The notes under the pieces were generated by a model. That model worked only from the letters and a program-made list of their open reading frames with translations. It did no database searches and was not told the origin of the DNA. Source: Apricaphanius iberus (lineage: Eukaryota; Chordata; Actinopteri; Cyprinodontiformes; Aphaniidae). From it: DNA of 64,000 nucleotides. Position 1 is the first letter of the stretch, and each line of letters begins with the position of its first letter. Shown here in pieces: positions 37,105 to 45,078 of the stretch. The translations under genes and the position numbers were made by a program. The stretch lies in the NCBI GenBank assembly GCA_028564705.1, contig JAPXFQ010000364.1, positions 1,302,001 through 1,366,000 of the forward strand. Direction: 5' to 3'.

Positions 37105-38092
37105 ACAAGCGGTTCTTGAGCAGCCGCTCTAGAACCAGGTGAACATGTTGAATATGTTCTTCAGGGTTGCTTGAGAAGATGAGGATGTCATCCAGATACA
37201 CAAAGACAAACCGGTTCAACATGTCTCTGAGGACGTCGTTGATCAGATTCTGGAAGACGGCAGGAGCATTGGTGAGTCCAAAAGGCATGACCAAATATTC
37301 AAAGTGACCAAGTGGAGTGTTGAAGGCAGTCTTCCATTCGTCTCCTTGTCGGATACGGATGAGGTGGTAAGCACTACGCAGATCAAGCTTGGTAAAGATT
37401 GTACCACCGTGCAAGGGGGTAAAGGCAGAGTTAATCAGAGGCAGGGGATATGTATTTTTAACAGTGATGTCGTTAAGTCCCCGGAAGTCGATACAGGGTC
37501 GTAAGGTCTTATCTTTTTTAGCCACAAAGAAAAAACCAGCCCCCACCGGTGACGACGACAGTCTGATAATTCCGGCTGCCAGAGAATCGCGGATGTATGT
37601 CTCCATGGCGGCTTGTTCGGGCTTTGACAGGTTGTACAGTCTGCTAGTGGGTAATGTCCCCCCCTGTTTCAAGTTAATAGCACAATCATAAGGGCGATGT
37701 GGTGGTAAAGACAGAGCCCTTTCCTTGCTAAAAACTGGTGCCAAGTCATGGTACTCACTGGGAACCAAATCCAACTGAACTGGAGATTCCGGAGTCGGTG
37801 GGGAGAAATCAATGGGGGTCAAGGCGGACTGGAGGCAGGTTTCGTGGCAGCGAGGATCCCAGGTGGTGATTTCTTTTCTTTTCCAGTTGATTTGGGGGTT
37901 ATGTGACTGGAGCCACGAAAAACCTAACACCATAGGAGGTTGGGGATGATCTATCAGATTGAATGTGATAACTTCTCGATGATTACCGGCTAAAACTAAC
38001 ATAACAGGAACGGTCTGCTGCTGTACTTGAGCGAGATGCAGACCATTAAGGGCTTCTAAGGGTGACCAGAGGAATGCCCATCTGCTTAGCAA
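37082..38092 (-). CDS. Chromovirus pol, reverse transcriptase part
   Basis: A 336-residue open segment. It carries the reverse transcriptase landmarks [40 protein letters not shown] and the catalytic YLDD box at 299-302. The region before residue 150 is the spacer between protease and polymerase. Both ends are artificial: its reading frame differs by one base from the protease frame upstream (break near 38055) and from the RNase H frame downstream (break near 37095). Both steps go in the direction expected for single-base insertions, so pol cannot be translated through. Function otherwise: copies element RNA into DNA inside Gag particles. Confidence 0.92.
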   Translation of the reverse strand: MLSRWAFLWSPLEALNGLHLAQVQQQTVPVMLVLAGNHREVITFNLIDHPQPPMVLGFSWLQSHNPQINWKRKEITTWDPRCHETCLQSALTPIDFSPPTPESPVQLDLVPSEYHDLAPVFSKERALSLPPHRPYDCAINLKQGGTLPTSRLYNLSKPEQAAMETYIRDSLAAGIIRLSSSPVGAGFFFVAKKDKTLRPCIDFRGLNDITVKNTYPLPLINSAFTPLHGGTIFTKLDLRSAYHLIRIRQGDEWKTAFNTPLGHFEYLVMPFGLTNAPAVFQNLINDVLRDMLNRFVFVYLDDILIFSSNPEEHIQHVHLVLERLLKNRLFVKARKM

Positions 38093-38306
38093 GATTTCGA
38101 TCTAAAAAACTCTCTTCTGCTCCAGAGTCAATCAGGGCTTGGACCGGAAGGGACTGGGACTGCCAACAAAGAGATGCAGAAATTAGAAGACGAGGTAGGG
38201 AGTTTATGGTTGTTTGGCTCACCTGTATCTCCCCGATTACCGATGAGCCTGATCTTTTTCCTTCCGCTGGGGACATGCAGCAATGAAGTGGCCGGGCCTG
38301 CCACAA
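38046..38306 (-). CDS. Chromovirus pol, aspartic protease part
   Basis: A short frame with the retropepsin signature [13 protein letters not shown], the aspartate in DSGA being the active-site residue. It overlaps the end of gag (38237-38306) in the -1 frame relative to gag, so a -1 ribosomal frameshift is the natural way to make Gag-Pol, as known for sushi elements and their domesticated relative PEG10. The A5 run preceded by GG at 38255-38261 on the gene strand is a possible slip site, but not a canonical heptamer. The protease frame is cut off from reverse transcriptase by the base insertion near 38055. Confidence 0.82.
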   Translation of the reverse strand: MWQARPLHCCMSPAEGKRSGSSVIGEIQVSQTTINSLPRLLISASLCWQSQSLPVQALIDSGAEESFLDRNLAKQMGIPLVTLRSP

Positions 38307-39247
38307 AACATACAGGCATTCGTATCTCGTCGATGCTGCTTCTCCTGGGCAGAGAGTTGTGTGCAGCCCAACTGCATAGGCTCTGGATCAGGGTCAGGAC
38401 GAGGAGAGGAGGGGAAGACCGGTGACTTGAAAGCAGAAGAGGACCGGGATGATTCTGAGCGCTGATTTCTTTCTCTGCGGCGCTCCCTCATGCGGCTGTC
38501 AATCCGAGTGGCCAAGGCGATTAGCTGATCCAGATCGGCAGTTTCATCTCGGGTGGCAAGTTCATCCTTAATGGAATCATGGAGGGCTGCATAGAAGGCT
38601 CCCTGAAGAGACTGGTCGTTCCATCCACTGCTGGCCGCCAGGGTGCGGAATTCCACAGAGAGCTCAGCCACACTGCGATTTCCCTGTCGGATTGACAGCA
38701 GCCGATGTCCCGCATCCTTTCCTTCAACAGGGTGGTCAAACACTTTCTTCATCTCATTTACAAATGACTGATAAGAATTGCAGATTGCGTCTTGTCTATT
38801 CCAAACTGCCGTTCCCCAGTCTCTAGCTGACCCAGAAAGCAAACTGATCAAAAAGGCTACTCTAGACCTTTCTGTAGAATAAGATGAAGGCTGGAGATCA
38901 AAAACTAAAGATAATTGAGTTAAAAAAGCCTGGCAAGAGTTAACATCCCCGCTAAACCGTTCGGGAACCGGGACAAAAGGTTCACGGACAGGTGGAGTGA
39001 CAACAGGACTAGCAACAGGTGCAGGATTAGCTATGGCACCTACTGACTGAGAACCATCGGCTAGCTGTGCTACTTTTGAAGTGAGCAGTGAAACCTGATT
39101 CAATAATGCATTATTGCTGTCCACTAAGGTGCGAAGCAGCGTCTCGTGTTGACCTAAAAGGGTTCCCTGATCCATTATAGCCCTTTGTAAAGGACTCGCC
39201 GCTTGCGCTGCGTCTGTGCCGGTCTCGTTGCCTGCTGAGTTCATCAT
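38237..39247 (-). CDS. Chromovirus Gag with CCHC zinc knuckle
   Basis: An intact 336-residue frame. It resembles sushi-family Gag: N-terminal segment with GTLLGQHETLLRTLVDSN, a capsid-like central block (VPVPERFSGD, CQAFLTQLSLVF, RVAFLISLLSGSARDWG, FDHPVEGKDAGHRLLSIRQG), and a single zinc knuckle [14 protein letters not shown] at 312-325 for RNA binding. Gag forms the intracellular particle. The ATG at 39245-39247 begins one nucleotide after the putative primer site, leaving no untranslated leader. The same capsid fold was domesticated in mammals as the PEG10/RTL family, but here both LTRs and target duplications show an ordinary retrotransposon. Confidence 0.93.
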   Translation of the reverse strand: MMNSAGNETGTDAAQAASPLQRAIMDQGTLLGQHETLLRTLVDSNNALLNQVSLLTSKVAQLADGSQSVGAIANPAPVASPVVTPPVREPFVPVPERFSGDVNSCQAFLTQLSLVFDLQPSSYSTERSRVAFLISLLSGSARDWGTAVWNRQDAICNSYQSFVNEMKKVFDHPVEGKDAGHRLLSIRQGNRSVAELSVEFRTLAASSGWNDQSLQGAFYAALHDSIKDELATRDETADLDQLIALATRIDSRMRERRRERNQRSESSRSSSAFKSPVFPSSPRPDPDPEPMQLGCTQLSAQEKQHRRDTNACMFCGRPGHFIAACPQRKEKDQAHR

Positions 39248-39248
39248 G

Positions 39249-39259
39249 GTCGGACTGTA
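39249..39259 (-). promoter_or_regulatory. Primer-binding site complementary to the element's own mRNA 5' end
   Basis: On the gene strand TACAGTCCGAC begins one base after the 5' LTR. It is the exact complement of GTCGGACTGTA at 39693-39683 in the LTR. No TGG start, typical of tRNA-primed sites, is present. This is the arrangement described for Tf1 self-priming and proposed for fish sushi elements. Confidence 0.85.
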
Positions 39260-39260
39260 C

Positions 39261-39849
39261 TGTTACCGTTGGTGAGACTCAGGCGCAGGACAACAAGACA
39301 CAACTCAAAAATTCCAAATAAAGGTTTTAATAAACAACCAGCAAAATACAAAAGCAAACTGAAACAAAACAAAAGCTATACTACACTAAAAATATCCTAA
39401 CAAAAAACAACTTCAATGAGCGAAAAGTAACAACTAAATAAAAGCTTAACTGGGGTGCAGCAGACTGTGAGGGAAGGGAAGTCCGGCGGGTGGCAGTGGC
39501 AGGTGGATCGCTGACAGGGTGATGGAGGGTGAGTGGTGAAGCTGTGGAGTCCCGGTGTAGGGTCCAGGGAGTTTGCAGGGGGGCAGAGGGGAATGAAATC
39601 CAGACTTTGTCCTGTTCTTATCCACAGAGGTTAGATGAGGGTTTGGAGGTCAGGGTGTGCAAGGTTCCAGAGAGACAGGCTTTACAGTCCGACGAGGACT
39701 AAGTCCAGAGAGAAGCTTTATGCAGTGGGAGAAGATCAGCCCGCAGGTGCACTTAATCAGCTGATGAAGACAATCCACCTGCCAAGCTGCCACCCACCTA
39801 AAGGGAACAGAGAGTGCACTACCTGGCTTCTGAGCCAGAGGGCATGACA
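39261..39849 (-). repeat. 5' LTR of the chromovirus with promoter
   Basis: 589 bp. On the gene strand a TATA-like CATAAAG starts at 39722, 29 bases upstream of G39693, which begins the 11-nt self-primer GTCGGACTGTA. The start site is inferred from both the TATA spacing and the complement at the primer site. Confidence 0.93.
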
Positions 39850-39970
39850 GCTGAACAGCTCGGACTGGCTCCAAAACTCTGGATGAGTAAGAAAACATAA
39901 CATTTGCAAAGAAATAATGTCCAGGTTAAAAAGAAAACTTTAAAGAGCAACTCAACTAACCTAACAGTCT

Positions 39971-40225
39971 TACGCCTAGTTTATACTTCTCCATCTTTGT
40001 AAGTGCGGAGATTCACAACACCATTATTCGTCGATGCAAGGACTCTCTGTCACTCAGCAAGCACAGACGGAGTAGAGCCCAATATTCTAACTATCCATCG
40101 AACGCTATGGAGGGCTTACGCCTGTGATTGAACAGCTCCAGATAATTTCACAAGATTGGTGCTCTGATGTCAATTTAATCAGTAGTTAATGCACCTTTTG
40201 GCCACTAGATACTTTATATTGAAAG
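39971..40225 (-). mobile_element. Partial copy of the 14819-16135 MITE family
   Basis: It starts with the shared end ACGCCTAGTTTATACTTCTCC. Its interior (GCAAGGACTCTCTGTCAC, CTAACTATCC, CGCCTGTGATTGAACAGCTC) matches the reverse complement of the right part of the 15441-16135 copy. The other end is missing or too degraded to place. Confidence 0.65.
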
Positions 40226-41415
40226 CCAGTTTAGCCAAAGTAGTCTTCTGGGAAGTTCAGCATAAGGTTTTAACCTGAAGAGGGCACTTCACTGTAGGTT
40301 TTTGGTAGAAAATGAATATTTTCACTAAAATGTACTAAAACACCAAAAACATTTATCAAACATGTAGACACTACTATTAGACAATCGTTTATTCAACTTA
40401 TCGGCAAAAAAATTGATTTGGGAGTGAAATGCACTTTAAGTAATAACAGTACAATGGTTAGTGCAGTCAAAAATCATATTCAGTAAGTTGGGAATTAACT
40501 TAAATTGGCAATTTAATTCCATGAGAGCCGACGTCCTGCTCGTTTTAGGTATTTCCCTGCTCAAATGAAATGGCTCTCATCTACTTGTTTTCAAGTTCTG
40601 ATTTTCACCTGATAATCTGATTCACATGTGCTGCAGCAAAAAACATCCAAAACCTGAAAAACTGCAGTCCTCAAGGACTGAATGAATAACTTTTTTGATT
40701 GCGTCTTATGGGTGGTGAAGCTGACCAGGACATATTCCCCTTGTCTGATGCCCCAGTGACCTGAAAAGAATAAGGAACAATTATAAATACATATTCAGTA
40801 TATGTTAACTTTAAAAAAATGTTTTACAGGTTAGTACTGTATATGTAGTAAATTACTGTTAACATGACAGCAATGTCTAACAGTGTTGTTTATGTTATGA
40901 ACCCACATTTTGATGGAAACATAAAAACCAGAAACATATTTCCATTTTCAAATTTTTTGATCATACCAGGGAATAATTTACAATATTGAATGTTCGGGGA
41001 GCAGAAACAATGAGCTGGAAAATTTTCCCTGGACAGATTTAGCTGATTATGAACATTGATTGCTTGAGTATATTGTTGAGAAAGTAGGTTACGACAAAAC
41101 TCTTGTGACTGATAAAACAGATGGAGAGAAAACATTTGAAATATTGTCCTGTCATAACTGATATACATTGAGGTTAAATTCTTCCTGTTCTTATCTTTGT
41201 TTCGATTAAGCATAAATCAACTATTCCAATAAACAGTAGAATTGTGTTTTTTTAAAATAATATCTGTTTAGGTTTTTGATTTTGTTGCACTCTTGTTTTG
41301 CTTGTTTTCTCTGTTTGGTCAGATGATTTGAATCTGTGTCATAAGGCTTTCATTGTGATTTACAAATTCAAAGAACCTAGCTTGTTTTTTCTTCAGGTTT
41401 CTTTCAATCAGAACC
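40226..41415. other. Non-coding, nothing recognised
   Basis: AT-rich, with short open frames only. No gene or repeat could be supported. Confidence 0.35.
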
Positions 41416-42909
41416 AAAAGTGGAGCAAAAAAGTATTTGGCAACCACCGACTGTGTAAGTGGTGATTCTTAACAGGATGAAAAAATGTCTGTAATTTTCC
41501 TCATGGTTACAATTCAACTGTGAGAGACAGAATGCAGAAAAATCCAGGAAATCACACTGTATGATTTTTAAAGAATTTATTTGTATGTTGGTGCAGAAAG
41601 AAAAAGTATTTAGCTTATACAAAACAGCAAATATTAGGCCCCTCACAGACCTGTTAATTTTTATTTAAGAAGCTCTTCTATCCTTGACTTGTTAACTGTT
41701 TTAATGGCACCTGTTAGAACTTTTAATCTGCGTAAAACACACCTGCCTATACCTTCAAATTGTTAGACTCCAACTTTTACCATGGCCAAGAACAGAGAGC
41801 TATCTAAAGACACAGGGGACAAGACTGTACACCTGCACTAGACTCGGATTAACCAATCTACAACAGGCAAACAGCTTGGTGAGAAGATATCAACTGTTGG
41901 ACTAATTTATAGAAAATGGATCATTAATTTTGCCCCTTGACCTGGAGCATCATGAAAAATCTCACTTTGTAGGGCGTAAACTTGAGAATAGTAAGAAAAC
42001 AGTGGGGAACAGTGGACCATGATCTGAAGAGAGCTGGGACCACAGTAACAAAGGTTACTAATAGTAATATACTACAGCATCATTGATTAAAATCCTGCAG
42101 TGCTTGAGGTTTGACCAACACATGCTCAGGCCCGTCTAAAGTCTGCCAGAGACCATCTTGATGACCCAGAGGAGGACTGGGAGAATGTCATATGGTCAAA
42201 TGAGACCAAAATAAAACTTGTTGAGTATAAAAATAACTTGTCATTTTTATAGGGGGAAGAATACTGAGTTGCATCTCAAGAACACCAAACTGAAGTACTG
42301 ATCCATATTAAGGAAGGGATGAATGGGACTATATGTATCTTCAGATTTTGGTCAAAAACCTCCTTCCATCAGAGGGAGCATGGAAGATGAAACATGGCTG
42401 GATCTTCTGCATGATCCCAAACACACTGACTTATCAATAAAGGAGTGGCTACCTAAAAAGGATTTCATGGTTTTGGAGTGGCCTAGTAAGTCTCCAGACC
42501 TCAATACAATAAAGAATCTGTGCAGGAAGTTGAAATTTTGTGTTGCCCAATGACAGCCCCAAAACATCAAAGCTGCAGAAAAGATCTGCATGGAAGAATG
42601 GGCCATAATACCAGATACAGTGTATGCAAACCTGGCGAAGACTTACAGGAAATGTTTGAGCTCTTTCAACTAAGGTTACAGTACATTACACAGTATGGAG
42701 ATTAAGTGTTGTTATTGACCAAATACTTCTATCCTGGACCGTCATAATTTTTTAATTTTTTTAAATCATAAAATGGGATTTCCTTGATTTTTTTTATTTG
42801 ACTCTTACAGTTGAAGTGTATTTATGATGGAAATGAAAGACCTCTCATCCCTTTAAATAGCACAACTTGTACAGTCGATGGGTGCTAAATAGTTTTTTGC
42901 CTCACTGTA
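41416..42909 (+). mobile_element. Degraded full-length Tc1-like transposon
   Basis: Left end GGAGCAAAAAAGTATTTGG, then CCGACTGT, mirrors the right end ACAGTCGATGGGTGCTAAAT, then TTTTTTGCCTCACTGTA, giving terminal inverted repeats about 1.5 kb apart, the usual Tc1 size. Between them lies a broken transposase gene on the plus strand. Left edge is accurate to a few bases. Confidence 0.85.
41781..42715 (+). pseudogene. Tc1-like transposase pseudogene
   Basis: The gene begins near 41781 (ATGGCCAAGAACAGAGAGCT region) and is broken by stops and shifts. The best surviving part (42323-42553) reads LLHDPKHTDLSIKEWL, then VLEWPSKSPDLNTIKNL, the Tc1 C-terminal catalytic block. The third catalytic acidic residue, E of the usual [10 protein letters not shown] motif, is K here (TIKNL), so this copy could not be active. 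Tc1 transposases cut and paste at TA sites. Confidence 0.8.
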
Positions 42910-43212
42910 TGCATCAGTTCATTTTGGTGAATATGAAACTGTGGGCGTCTAGTCCATACTTTAATATTCAAAACATATACAAGACCGGGTACATTTGTGT
43001 TAAAGAAATATTTCAAGGTAATGTGATTGAATTGATTAATTACATATTAGTAAACGCATCATGGGAAGGTGGCATGTTAAGATATTGTCAGATGTCAGTG
43101 AGGAGTGCTTTCACCTCGTTTCCTTGGTGCAGTGAGAGATGTTTTGATAAAATTGGGAGGAAAACATAACATTATAGGTGCTAAAGACAGAAGCTGTGTA
43201 CAGGGAGGGAGG
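42910..43212. other. Spacer between Tc1 and the LTR element
   Basis: No feature recognised. The open frame at 42867-43169 does not resemble a known protein. Confidence 0.35.
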
Positions 43213-43217
43213 AGACG

Positions 43218-43508
43218 TGTCATGCTGCACAATCCCCTCTGCTCCTCTCAGTCCTCCATTATTATTTGCACCTGTGTCGTCCTGAACCTCCAGGGCTCTG
43301 CCCCTGATTATTCATTGTCTCCACCTGTTCCTCCTTGTTCTCCCCTTATTTAAGATCCAGCGAGAGCTTCAGTCCTCGCTGGATCATTGTCGTACATTTG
43401 TTGTGTATCGTCTCACCTAATGTTGCTGCTCTCAATAAAAACTCACCTACCCCTGAACTCTGCTTCTGCGCCTGGGTCCTTCGTCCTCCATGCAGCACCA
43501 GCATGACA
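43218..43508 (+). repeat. 5' LTR of the non-autonomous element
   Basis: 291 bp with a TATA-like TATTTAAG at 43347-43354. The inferred transcription start is G43378, 31 bases downstream. The poly(A) signal AATAAA is at 43434-43439. A perfect 11-bp inverted repeat (43354-43364 with 43375-43385) overlaps the start site. Confidence 0.93.
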
Positions 43509-44974
43509 GAATGATCCAGCCAGAAAAGATAGACCCAGCAGAAGCCTCGGATCCTGATCTCCTGCAAGACCTCTGCGCCAGCCTGGATGACATCTGCGGC
43601 TTGGAAGCCTCAGCTCGTCAGACCGCAGCCGAGGACTTCATGGTAAACACTCTTCCCCGCTTCTTCTCTCTGCTGACGTCTCATGACACGCTGGACCTGG
43701 AGGACACAGCGGATGTCCTCATCCAGACAGCCGAGGAGGAGTTGTCCTTTTTGGGGAGGAGATCCGCATCCACCAACGTCGGCTCAGTCTCCATGTTCCA
43801 AGCTCTACCGATCCTCCCTCCGGCCGTCTTCGCTCCTTTCCCGACCGCTTCGTCTAGGACTCTCCCTGTTTCGGCCAACCGTCCAGTTGCGCCTGCAGCG
43901 CAGGCTTCGTCTGCCACCGCAGGACTGGGTCTCCTCTACGTTAGCGAGGACGAACTGTTTGAATTCTTTCGCCGGGACAAGTTCGACTACCTCTGCTCTA
44001 GAGGGGATCCAGCTCCTCGCCGCGATCGGCGACACGGACGCCGCGGAGCTGCGCCGGAGTATCCTCCCTCGGACTGGTCGGACTGGGAGGACGGTGAGGA
44101 GCGGTATGTGGAGCAGCGGTCCTCGCTCATCGGCTCTCGGCTTGCGTACTGCGGAGCCGGAACCGGTTCACGCAGGCATGAGCGGGCATCCCAGCCACAC
44201 AGCCGAAGGCAAGAGGCTCCTCCACCACCTCGCCGCAGACGGCAGCGCCAACGAGGAAGTTGGCAGCTCAGTACGCACCGGGTCGGTGAATTTGGCGTCT
44301 GCTTCAGCCTGTGCGGCACCGAAGTTGGCGTCTGCATCAGCCTGTTCAACCTTATCCTTCTTCCAGTCTCTGCCCCCAGAGCCAGCAGAGCCCCTTCAGT
44401 CTCTGATCCCAGAGGAGCTGGATTTGCCGCTGCCTCCGCCAGAGCTGCTGGATGCGCCGCTGCACCTGTCCTCAGCCGCCGCTTCTCAGCCGCCACTGCA
44501 CCGTCTCCAGGTTCCCAAACCTGCTCCCCGCCTCCGGGCCCCTGTGCCTGCACCCCTCTTGAGTGTTCAGGCCCCGACGCCTCAGCGTCGTCTTCAGGTT
44601 CCCAAACCTGCTCCTCGTCTCCAGGTTCCCAAACCTGCTCCTCGTCTCCAGGTTCCCAAACAAGCTACTCGTCTTCAGGTTCCCAAGCCCGCTCCTCGTC
44701 TTCAGGTTCCCAAACCCGCTCCTCGTCTTCAGGTTCCCAAACCTGCTCCCCGCCTCCGGGTCCCTGTGCCTGCACCCCTCTTGAGTGTTCAGGCCCCGAC
44801 GCCTCAGCGTCGTCTCCAGGTTCCCAAACCTGCTCCTCGTCTGCAGGTTCCCAAACCTGCTCCTCGTCTGCAGGTTCCCAAACCTGCTCCTCGTCTCCAG
44901 GTTCCCAAACCTGCTCCTCGTCTCCAGGTTCCAAAGAGAGGATCGCCGGGCAGTCCGCCCGTCCCGCGTCCTGA
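43490..44974 (+). CDS. Unrecognised ORF of the non-autonomous LTR element
   Basis: A 494-residue frame I cannot assign to a family. It opens within the last 19 bases of the LTR; a second in-frame ATG at 43511 lies inside the primer site. Residues about 8-95 are acidic and helix-like (PDLLQDLCASLDDICGLEA, AEDFMVNTLPRFFSLL, TADVLIQTAEEELSFLG), then come a Pro/Ala-rich stretch, DELFEFFRRDKFDYL, an acidic PSDWSDWEDGEERYVEQ, and a basic Arg-rich part. After about residue 260 the frame becomes an SSPGSQTCS repeat. The overlapping +1 frame gives the more protein-like RLQVPKPAP repeat there, so an ancestral frame switch is likely. No zinc knuckle or enzyme motif is seen. It could be a degenerate or novel Gag-like RNA-binding protein; this is a guess. 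Confidence 0.55.
   Translation: MQHQHDRMIQPEKIDPAEASDPDLLQDLCASLDDICGLEASARQTAAEDFMVNTLPRFFSLLTSHDTLDLEDTADVLIQTAEEELSFLGRRSASTNVGSVSMFQALPILPPAVFAPFPTASSRTLPVSANRPVAPAAQASSATAGLGLLYVSEDELFEFFRRDKFDYLCSRGDPAPRRDRRHGRRGAAPEYPPSDWSDWEDGEERYVEQRSSLIGSRLAYCGAGTGSRRHERASQPHSRRQEAPPPPRRRRQRQRGSWQLSTHRVGEFGVCFSLCGTEVGVCISLFNLILLPVSAPRASRAPSVSDPRGAGFAAASARAAGCAAAPVLSRRFSAATAPSPGSQTCSPPPGPCACTPLECSGPDASASSSGSQTCSSSPGSQTCSSSPGSQTSYSSSGSQARSSSSGSQTRSSSSGSQTCSPPPGPCACTPLECSGPDASASSPGSQTCSSSAGSQTCSSSAGSQTCSSSPGSQTCSSSPGSKERIAGQSARPAS
43510..43520 (+). promoter_or_regulatory. Self-complementary primer-binding site
   Basis: AATGATCCAGC starts one base after the LTR and is the exact complement of GCTGGATCATT at 43378-43388, the inferred mRNA 5' end. 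Length (11 nt) and spacing (1 nt) are identical to the chromovirus at 34351-39849. Confidence 0.85.
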
Positions 44975-45047
44975 GAGGGGACGTCCGTCAGTCTCACGTC
45001 CCGCAAAGGGACTCCGTCCAGCCTTCCGCTGGACCCCCAGGTCCTAA
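43683..45047 (+). CDS. Overlapping frame carrying the RLQVPKPAP repeat
   Basis: A 454-residue frame overlapping the previous one. Its first 100 residues look like shadow sequence, but from about 44000 it reads plausibly (IQLLAAIGDTDAAELRRSIL, LQSLIPEELDLPLPPPELLD), followed by at least ten 9-residue RLQVPKPAP units and two VPAPLLSVQAPTPQR inserts. Pro/Lys-rich repeats like this would be extended and basic. The relation between the two frames (frameshift product, splice product or decay) is unresolved. No known function. Confidence 0.4.
   Translation: MTRWTWRTQRMSSSRQPRRSCPFWGGDPHPPTSAQSPCSKLYRSSLRPSSLLSRPLRLGLSLFRPTVQLRLQRRLRLPPQDWVSSTLARTNCLNSFAGTSSTTSALEGIQLLAAIGDTDAAELRRSILPRTGRTGRTVRSGMWSSGPRSSALGLRTAEPEPVHAGMSGHPSHTAEGKRLLHHLAADGSANEEVGSSVRTGSVNLASASACAAPKLASASACSTLSFFQSLPPEPAEPLQSLIPEELDLPLPPPELLDAPLHLSSAAASQPPLHRLQVPKPAPRLRAPVPAPLLSVQAPTPQRRLQVPKPAPRLQVPKPAPRLQVPKQATRLQVPKPAPRLQVPKPAPRLQVPKPAPRLRVPVPAPLLSVQAPTPQRRLQVPKPAPRLQVPKPAPRLQVPKPAPRLQVPKPAPRLQVPKRGSPGSPPVPRPERGRPSVSRPAKGLRPAFRWTPRS
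44509..44935 (+). repeat. 27-bp tandem repeat with 222-bp higher-order period
   Basis: Units of the form CAGGTTCCCAAACCTGCTCC + TCGTCTC recur with few changes. A 60-bp variant block (CGCCTCCGGG to CAGCGTCGTC) occurs at about 44529 and again at 44751, so the array contains a 222-bp higher-order repeat. The unit length is a multiple of three and lacks stops in several frames, which explains the many overlapping open frames on both strands. Confidence 0.9.
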
Positions 45048-45078
45048 GGAGAGGATCTTCAGGCCGTCCGTCGGTCCC

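Larger units (their letters stand above)
34346..39854 (-). mobile_element. Full-length Ty3/gypsy chromovirus (sushi-type)
   Basis: The element occupies 34351-39849, flanked by a perfect 5-bp target duplication GCTGA (34346-34350, 39850-39854). LTRs are 34351-34927 and 39261-39849, starting TGTTAC and ending GCATGACA on the plus strand. Internal order on the minus strand is primer site, gag, protease, reverse transcriptase, RNase H, integrase, chromodomain, polypurine tract, the order expected for Ty3/gypsy. The LTRs differ by substitutions and indels, so the insertion is not recent. Pol has two frame breaks. It lies in no recognised gene. Confidence 0.95.

Noticed and set aside
38237..39247. 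Gag frame as a domesticated PEG10/RTL-like cellular gene
   Set aside because: It sits in a complete element with two LTRs and target duplications, with the matching pol directly downstream.
39249..39261. tRNA-type primer-binding site in the chromovirus
   Set aside because: No TGG follows the LTR, and the segment is instead an exact complement of the element's own LTR sequence.
44509..44935. Regularly spaced 27-bp repeat as a CRISPR array
   Set aside because: Units are contiguous without unique spacers, the genome is eukaryotic, and the array is inside an LTR element.
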